Source of the DNA: Chara braunii
Taxonomy: Eukaryota; Streptophyta; Charophyceae; Charales; Characeae
DNA: 36,749 bases
Direction of reading: 5' to 3'
Assembly: GCA_003427395.1 (NCBI GenBank)
Contig: BFEA01000004.1
Location: forward strand, 3,698,600 to 3,735,348
Shown here piece by piece: positions 30,538-36,749 of this stretch. The notes beneath the pieces are model-generated. The model saw only the letters and a list, made by a program, of their open reading frames with translations, had not been told where the DNA came from and ran no database searches. Every line of letters starts with the position of its first letter. The stretch's first letter is position 1. Both the position numbers and the translations under genes were made by a program.

Positions 30538-30610
30538 GTACCCGCGCGACGAGGTCTTATTCGCTTTCGGACCGGAATTTCCTATGGTTACGAACTTTTC
30601 TTTTGCACTC

Positions 30611-30772
30611 TTAAACCACCAGTACCTTTCCCATATATCAGCCACGTGCAGTTTCGCCGCGAGCATTCGCCGCCAATGAAATTTATCAACAGTGGACCAA
30701 ACCCGCTGGCCTTCGGCGTATCCCGCCGCTGAATTGTTTTTTTTTACGCAGAAAATGGTACTGGCGGTTTAA
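30611..30772. mobile_element. TTAA-type MITE, copy 3
   Basis: A 162-bp element: TTAAACCACCAGTACCTTT at the left, TGGTACTGGCGGTTTAA at the right. The right TTAA is immediately followed by ACCACCGGTCC, as if the end of another element were joined at the same TTAA. Confidence 0.78.
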
Positions 30773-30935
30773 ACCACCGGTCCGCAGGATCTCAAGTTGA
30801 CAGAGTTGCCCTTCCAAGGCTCGCGAGCCTCCAACTGGGCCTCTTCATATTGGCATGTTGGCGTTCACTACCAACCCAGGCCCAAGTCAAAAAAAGGCGC
30901 TTACCATGTAAACCAGTAAGAGCCCTACTTTACTG

Positions 30936-31155
30936 CGGGTGGCCTGCATCAGTTGGTAGAGCGCATAAGTGGCATTCAGGATGTCGTGGGTTCGATTCCC
31001 CACACTGTCCCCAAATTGTCCATTCGATTCGCCACGACCACCACCATCACACTTTTTATTCACCGGCTGAGATAGTTGGCTTGCCCCCACTGGCTGGAAA
31101 GACAAGGATTATGTGCAAATCCGCCCATCCAAAAAAAAAGAAAAAGAAGAAAGCT
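30936..31155 (+). mobile_element. tRNA-derived SINE
   Basis: A roughly 75-nt tRNA-like head carries a pol III A box (CAGTTGGTAGAGCG, within 30944-30962) and B box (GGGTTCGATTCCCC, 30988-31001). An unrelated body and an A-rich tail (about 31129-31151) follow. The acceptor ends do not pair and the D stem is broken, so it is not a functional tRNA. Length, head-body-tail order and tail fit a SINE. No target-site duplication was identified. Confidence 0.72.
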
Positions 31156-31380
31156 GGCACTCTAAAATATTTTCCCCTGTTAACATTTATCCTCTACATG
31201 ATACAGCCTTCCATACCAAAGTGAGACTAGAACCTACACTCCCAAGTCTCACCAACCTCTAAAACATAAGAGCGCAATCCGGTGACCATAACAAAGAGCA
31301 GAGCAGATTCATACAACCTCCAGCAGTACCCATTCCTCCTCTCCTCCTTTCCCAAAGTGGGCAACAACCTCAAACTTCCT

Positions 31381-31463
31381 CACATGCGTCTGATACCGCC
31401 AGGACTCATAACCTGTTTACCTCCTCACATGCGTCTGATACCGCCAGGACTCATAACCTGTTT
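31381..31463. repeat. 45-bp tandem duplication
   Basis: CACATGCGTCTGATACCGCC plus AGGACTCATAACCTGTTT occurs at 31381 and 31426, identical. Confidence 0.95.
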
Positions 31464-31510
31464 CATTGGAAGCAACAGTTTCTCGCCGCCTCTTACTCAC
31501 CTCCTGCACG

Positions 31511-32085
31511 CTATCCACTGCAACACACGCCCTAATCACCACAGACCAGACAAAGTAAATAGGATGGTGCTCTCTTGGTATACAGAGGCAACAATCGACA
31601 AAAACTCTCAGCGAAAACACTACTACCTTCTTCCCCCCCCCCGAACATGACGCATATGCGTCTTAATGAGTTTTTGAATCCGCAAAAAAAAATAATAATA
31701 ATAATGGATAGAACACATATCCGGTGTATTCTAAACTTTTCGGGCTATTCCAATAGAACACACGCTTTGCATTCAAATAGAATGCACCCGTTGCGTTGTG
31801 TATTCGTTAACAACACACATATGTGTGTTATGTTCGGGGGAAGAAGGTAGTCCCAAACGTCAACATCATATAGGCCAAAAGACCCAGTAGCTCTGACAGA
31901 TCTCCACTGCAACATATGCCCTAATCGCCACAGACCAGACAAAGTGTGATAGGATGGTGCTCTCTTGGCATACAGACGCAACAATCGACACAAACTCTCA
32001 GCTCAGCGGACAAGATCCGCATAAGAGCACTCTGCTAGTTCCAAACGTTGATACCATAGGCCCAAAAGACCCAGTAGCTCTGACA
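31511..32085. repeat. Diverged tandem duplication; first copy split by a MITE
   Basis: The block beginning TCCACTGCAACA, through ACCAGACAAAGT and AGGATGGTGCTCTCTTGG, to CCCAGTAGCTCTGACA is present as 31511-31625 plus 31848-31900, and again as 31903-32085. Only the first copy carries the 222-bp element at 31626-31847. Confidence 0.85.
31626..31847. mobile_element. TA-flanked MITE (Tc1/mariner- or Stowaway-like)
   Basis: A 222-bp element with ends CCTTCTTCCCCC and GGGGGAAGAAGG. The inverted arms continue to about 40 bp (CGAACAT-[GA]-AC-x-CA-TATG) with a C run of 10 versus 5. It is flanked by TA at 31624-31625 and 31848-31849. The paralogous sequence at 32031-32050 is the empty site with a single TA (32036-32037). 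Internal palindromes GACGCATATGCGTC and AACACACATATGTGTGTT lie in the arms. It is non-coding. Confidence 0.85.
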
Positions 32086-34210
32086 AGCATATCCGACTTT
32101 CGAGAGAACCACATGGTTTGCAAAGGTAAACCTAGTTTCCAGCGGACCCATTCTCGGAGACCCTACCACCTGACACAGAAACAGTGAGAAAACCTGGGTC
32201 CCTCCACATATGCCCTCTCCTTCAAACTTACAATCATAACAGTGATAACACTGAGTGCATTGAACCTGCCTGTGTGATGAGACTTCCTTTGCCTCAACCC
32301 TCACACTATTAATCGAAAACGATTATTCATGCTCTTCTGTCTCCACTATTCACCCTCTAAGCATGCTGTTCTAGTACAGAGCACCTCCCTCAGTGCATCT
32401 GGATCTCATACTCTACGAATTGTGTTCATACTAGAAAAAGGAGTTTCTGTTTTCCATCTTGGGGCAAGGGATACTTTTTCATAACTTTTTCATAACACAG
32501 CGACTAAGTGCTCCGAACGAATTCTTCTTTTCAATTCTTTGGGGCTACTAAAACACCCACGCCGGTCAGTTCCAGGCCTGATTTCGCATGTCCGTCATGC
32601 CACAGAGACCTGAAAAACAGCGGCGAGTCCACGACGGGGACACTTCGCCCCCGACTGCGCTATTTCCACGGCCAATGTGGTGAACGAAGGGCAAACAAAA
32701 AAGTATATTTGCAACAGGCATCATGTGCGTGCACAGATCCACTGTCAACAGCCGTCATCAAAACGACTCAGAAAGTCGGACGCTGCTCCTGCTGCATCTT
32801 CGAGTTGCTGAGGGTAGGGGCTTGCGCAAATGACAAAGAGGAAGAGAAAAAGTGAGAGAAGACGACGAAACAAGAAGCCAGAATAGAGGAGAAGATGTGA
32901 AGCACGAGAAACAATCAACGCAGTTGAAAGCCGAAGACATACGCATACACGAGCAGCAGCAGAGCCTGCCCTTCAATCTGCCTGTATGTCTGCCTACTCT
33001 ATCTTAGGCTTGCCTGGTTCTCTTTCACTCTCTCCTCCCACCCGCAGCTTCATCATACTAAACACATATCCACCATTCCCGACTCTTTCCTTCTCTCCTT
33101 GTCCTTTCTATTTCCCCCTCTCTCCTTCTCCTCTGCTTGTCCTTTCTATTGGCAGCACAAGGTACTGTCATCTTCATGGTGGAGCGAGCCCGTACGTCAC
33201 AAAACAGCAAACGATTTGATTTCCTGCCCAGTGTAGAAGCAAGTGCACTTTCCATTTCCTCATTCATTTCCTTCTCTGCCGCTCACGAGCCACTAGACCT
33301 TCCAGACCTTCCCTCTATCTCCTTCCCAAGTTACATAGTCGTCCCCCTGAATCACCTCATCTCACTGAACACCTCTGGAGACTCCCCAGGCCTCAAAAAT
33401 TACATATCTGCCCACCAGGGAAACGACAATAACTCGCTCCCACTGCACCTCTCCGCTCTCCGTTTTTTCTTTTTCCTTTTTTGTATTTAAAAAAAAAAAG
33501 TTCCAGGGTGGGGATATGACCCAGGAAGAAAGTCCGGCAGGGGGCTTCACGCACCGGGTTGAGCCCACCTGTCCCCACAGCGGACCTGTTTTCCTTCAAT
33601 CCTTAGGTAACAAGGTCTTCAGAGAACGCTACTTCCCAAAACTCACTCTACTTCCCAAAACTCGCAAATGCCAGAAAGAGGTTTCCCACAAGGCTATAAG
33701 AAAACTCACAAAGGCCGAAAACTCCACCAGCACAAACTAAGTTTGCCGAATGTAAGCACCAGCAATGACAGTCTTGTACGACAACTGCCCCGTTCCACCT
33801 CCTTATCCTTCAAGCACTCTCCTCTTTTTTTCTTTTTTTTTTTCTGCGGTAATCTTGACGACCTGCATACAGTTTCACCATCATGGCCCAAACTGTTCTT
33901 TGAGCTTTCCGAACAATCCTGTCTCCAGCTCCTTCAGCAGAGTCTCGAAGCTTCCCTCCAGCCCAACTCAACAGTGTACCTTTTCATCGTTCTGACCGTG
34001 CAGCCAGAGATGTCTGTCCCACCCATCAGGCCAAACCGGGGAGATAAATAAGAGAATGGTTGGACCTTGACTGGGACACAATGCTAGCCGCAGACACACA
34101 ACTGTGAAACCAGCTCCATTCCCCTCAAGAGCTCGTTCCACAGCATTCCCACAACCAGCTCCATTCCCCTCGACTCCACATAAAAGCCTCCCCATCATGA
34201 TCGGGGAAAT
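32086..34210. other. Unassigned non-coding with small direct repeats
   Basis: No supported gene. CTACTTCCCAAAACTC occurs twice at 33629 and 33648 (19-bp tandem). AACCAGCTCCATTCCCCTC occurs at 34108 and 34153. A and T runs occur at 33488 and 33826. Frames of 110-130 codons on both strands lack motifs. Confidence 0.4.
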
Positions 34211-34600
34211 AGCAACAAAAGAGTTAAGGGCAAGCGCTCACAGCAAGGAAGGAATCTCGTCGGTGAGGATGACATAGAGGACGGTGGAAGCAAGGAGGCG
34301 AGGGAACATCAAGCAGCTAGCCATCCACCAAGGGGGGGAAGGGAGCAACAAAAGAGCCAAGGGGGGGAGCGCTCACAGGTAGGAAGGAATCTCGCCGGGT
34401 AGGATAACAAAGAAGACAGCGGTGAAGCAAGGAGGCGGGGGAACATCAGGAAGCTGGTGATCGACTGAGGGTGGAAAGAGCAACAAAAGCGTTAAGGGGG
34501 GAGCGCTCACACCAAGGAAGGAATCTCGCCGGTGAGGATGACATAGAGGATGGTGGAAGCAAGGAGGCGGGGGAACATCGACCAGCTGGCAATCCGGTGC
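34211..34600. repeat. Minisatellite, 3 units of 133-135 bp
   Basis: Units start AGCAACAAAAG at 34211, 34344 and 34479. Each contains AGCGCTCACA, then AGGAAGGAATCTCG, then GCAAGGAGGCG-x-GGGAACATC. A minus frame (34615-34373) stays open through two units (PPPPCFHHPL/PPPPCFTAVF), but a coding role is not supported otherwise. Confidence 0.88.
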
Positions 34601-35465
34601 TCTGAAGCTGGACACAGAGGGAGGATGGCTATGATGGCTAACTTTCTGCAGGCTTCATGGTGAAAGCACAAATCGACAATGCCACTATACAGCTCCTAAG
34701 AACCAGACAAGGAAGAAGAGCTACACTACAGAGAGGTCAACAGGGAACATCCACGGTGATGAAAGGACCAGACCAGATACAGCTCTCTCTGGCCTATTGA
34801 AAGGCACAGCAGTCAGTCCCATCGCTTATGCAGGACAACGAATGCTCTAGCACCCCAGCCGCACTGCACCCGCATGAGACGTTCTATTCTCAGATGTAAG
34901 ATTCTGTATAAGGGACACTGGACCCAGTCTCCAGCAGGTGAAGCTCCCCACCCCAGAGGCAGGACTCACGTGCAAGGAGCATCCTGCTGGGGGATTCTCA
35001 TATCAACCCCGATAGTAGTCGCCAAATGGATGTCATAAAAGAAAAAGAAAAAAAAAAAAAGGGTTAGGCCGACGCCCTGTCCAGACGGACTGGACGGGAT
35101 GCGTTCGGCAAAACCAGACGAGCCAAAAAACGTCCCAGGGAAATTTTTTTTTTTTTTTTGAACATGGGGTTGGAATGCACTCGCTGAGAGCCCAAATCCG
35201 CAGAGAAACTTGTGAAAGGCATGTGTGTTTTGGGGGAGAGAGGGGAGGGGGGTAGTGGGGAAGGGGGGGTTGACAAGGGGGTAAAAGGGTGTGTTGCAGC
35301 AGCCAGTCCGTTGAGGGGAGGGGTTATAGGAGGAGGAGGAAGAAGAATAAGAAGCACGACTTCCTTTGTCTGCTCTGGTCCTTCCAGACCCGCCACTCCC
35401 CCTGCAGATGCCGCTGCCACTGCCCGCCATAATGTCGTGGAAGTAGAGGATGCAAGGACCAACAG
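34601..35465. other. Unassigned; imperfect hairpin at 35067-35109
   Basis: GCCGACGCCCTGTCCAG and CTGGACGGGATGCGTTCGGC form an interrupted stem. Poly-A and poly-T runs flank it (35041-35059, 35143-35159). No gene seen. Confidence 0.45.
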
Positions 35466-36749
35466 CTAGGGAAAAAAGAAAGTAGAAATCAGCAGCAGCA
35501 GCAGAAGAAGAAGAAAAGAATTAGGAGAAGAAGAAGAAGTAGAAAAAGATGAGAAGAAGAAGAAGAAGTCTATGCGGTTGAGAGTGGGGCTGCTGTCTGC
35601 CCGCTTACATCCTCTTTTCAGGCAGAGAAAAAAAGAAAAACGAACAGGAGACAGCGGGCAGGAGGATACCATGGGTGGAAGAACATGGCTCGCAGATGTA
35701 CGAGATGGTGGGCGGTAAATGAAGGAGGACGAGGAGGGAAGAAGAAGACAAAGGAGGAGGAGGAAGACGAAGAGGAGGGAAAGAAGGAGGAGAGAAGAAA
35801 GGGAAGAGGAGGAGCAGGAGGAAGAAGATCAAGAGAGGAGGAAGAAGATGAGAGGAAGTGAAGAAGAAGACAGGAAGAAGATGAAAGGAAGAAGATGAAA
35901 GGAAGAAGATGAGAGGACGAGGTGATGAAAGAAGAAGACGAGGGGGGGGGAGAAAGGAGGAGAGGAAAGGAGGAAGAGAATTGAAAAACGAAACGAACGA
36001 AAGGAGGAGAGAAGAACAAAGGGGGGGGAAGGAGGAGGAGGAGGAGGAGGAGGAGGAGAGACGTTGAAGCAAGAGGAGGAGGAGGAGAGAAGTTGAAGAA
36101 GCAAGAGGACGACCAGGAGAGAACCACAAGATGAACGACAAGACGAAAGGAGGAGGAGGAGGAGGAGGCAAGAAGAAGAATAAGACAAGAGGAGGTGGAA
36201 CAGGAGGAGGACCTTCCGGTAGTGTATGGGGAAAATAAAAAAAAGGACGATACAGCAGGACGAGGAGGAGGGGGAGGAGAGAAGAACAAGAAAGCAGGTG
36301 GAGGAGGAGGAGACAAGGACAAGATGAAAGGAGGAGGAGAAGACAAAAGACGAGAGGAGGGGGAGGAGGAGGAGGACCTGCCGGTAGTGTATGGGGATGG
36401 CAAAAACCAAAAAAAGAGGACGCTGGAGGAGGAGAGAAGGAGAAGACAAGAGTAGGTGGAAGAGGAGGAGAGGAGAAGAAGAAGAGAGGAGGTGGAGGAT
36501 GAGGAGGAGAGAAGAACACGAAAGGAGAAGGAAGAGGAGAGACAACAAGACGACGAGAGAGAGGAGGAGGAGGATATGGGGATGACGGGAAAAAAAGAAG
36601 AGAATGAACGAGGACAAGGAGGAGAGACGGAGAAGACGAAAGTAGGTGGAGAAGAGAAGAAGAAAACGAGAGGAGTAGGACCTGCCAGTTTTGTATGGCG
36701 ATGATGGGGAAAAAAACAAGAGGAAGCAGGAGGAGAAAAGAAGAAGAAG
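35466..36749. repeat. Long polypurine tract with a periodic motif, runs off the window end
   Basis: The plus strand is almost all A and G (GAGGAG, GAAGAAG). A mixed-base motif, ACCT-[TG]-CCGGTAGTGTATGGGGA, interrupts it at 36211, 36376 and, degenerate, 36680 (spacing 165 and 304). The minus-strand frames of about 300 codons (Ser/Leu/Pro/Phe) follow from composition and are not called genes. Confidence 0.8.

Noticed and set aside
30936-31010. Functional tRNA gene
   Set aside because: T-arm and box B are good, but the acceptor ends do not pair and the D stem is broken. An A-rich tail follows an unrelated body, so SINE fits better.
35605-36719. Minus-strand open frames of 261-304 codons
   Set aside because: Composition is almost entirely Ser, Leu, Pro and Phe from a polypyrimidine strand. 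Several frames are open at once, as expected from low-complexity DNA.

Overview
The window looks like gene-poor, repeat-rich nuclear DNA from a large eukaryotic genome. It has no operons and no bacterial-style gene packing. It holds decayed LTR and non-LTR retrotransposons, a tRNA-derived SINE, two families of short inverted-repeat transposons, many mini- and microsatellites and long purine/pyrimidine tracts. A plant-lineage host, perhaps a streptophyte alga, is a low-confidence guess from the chromodomain Ty3/gypsy fragment and the overall texture. I found no intact host gene.

Layout: 0.2-1.24 kb is the 3' end of a LINE ORF2 (minus). 1.23-3.73 kb (plus) is the 3' part of a Ty3/gypsy-like element, copy A: integrase C-terminal domain, a Ser-rich tail, then a long unrecognised reading frame. 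An A-rich (AAT)n stretch and a cluster of hairpins follow. 6.2-13.5 kb (minus) is a much fuller but pseudogenised Ty3/gypsy element, copy B: gag, zinc knuckle, aspartic protease, reverse transcriptase, RNase H, integrase, and the same unrecognised reading frame at its 3' end. 15.1-15.8 kb (plus) is the integrase/chromodomain end of a separate chromovirus. 16-29 kb is mostly non-coding with many tandem and inverted repeats. 29.8-32.1 kb is a nest of small transposons: TTAA-flanked elements, a TA-flanked element and a SINE. The window ends in a 133-bp minisatellite and a roughly 1.3 kb polypurine tract.

The most interesting biology is the shared architecture of copies A and B. Both carry the same diverged protein, about 500 residues long and unlike any family I recognise, directly after the integrase. 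In both it lies in the -1 frame relative to pol. In copy B the pol-frame stop overlaps its ATG as ATGA. This points to a retrotransposon lineage with an additional 3' reading frame. The most important technical point is a Tn5/Nextera junction adapter embedded at 22,800-22,831, which marks an assembly artefact inside a tandem repeat.
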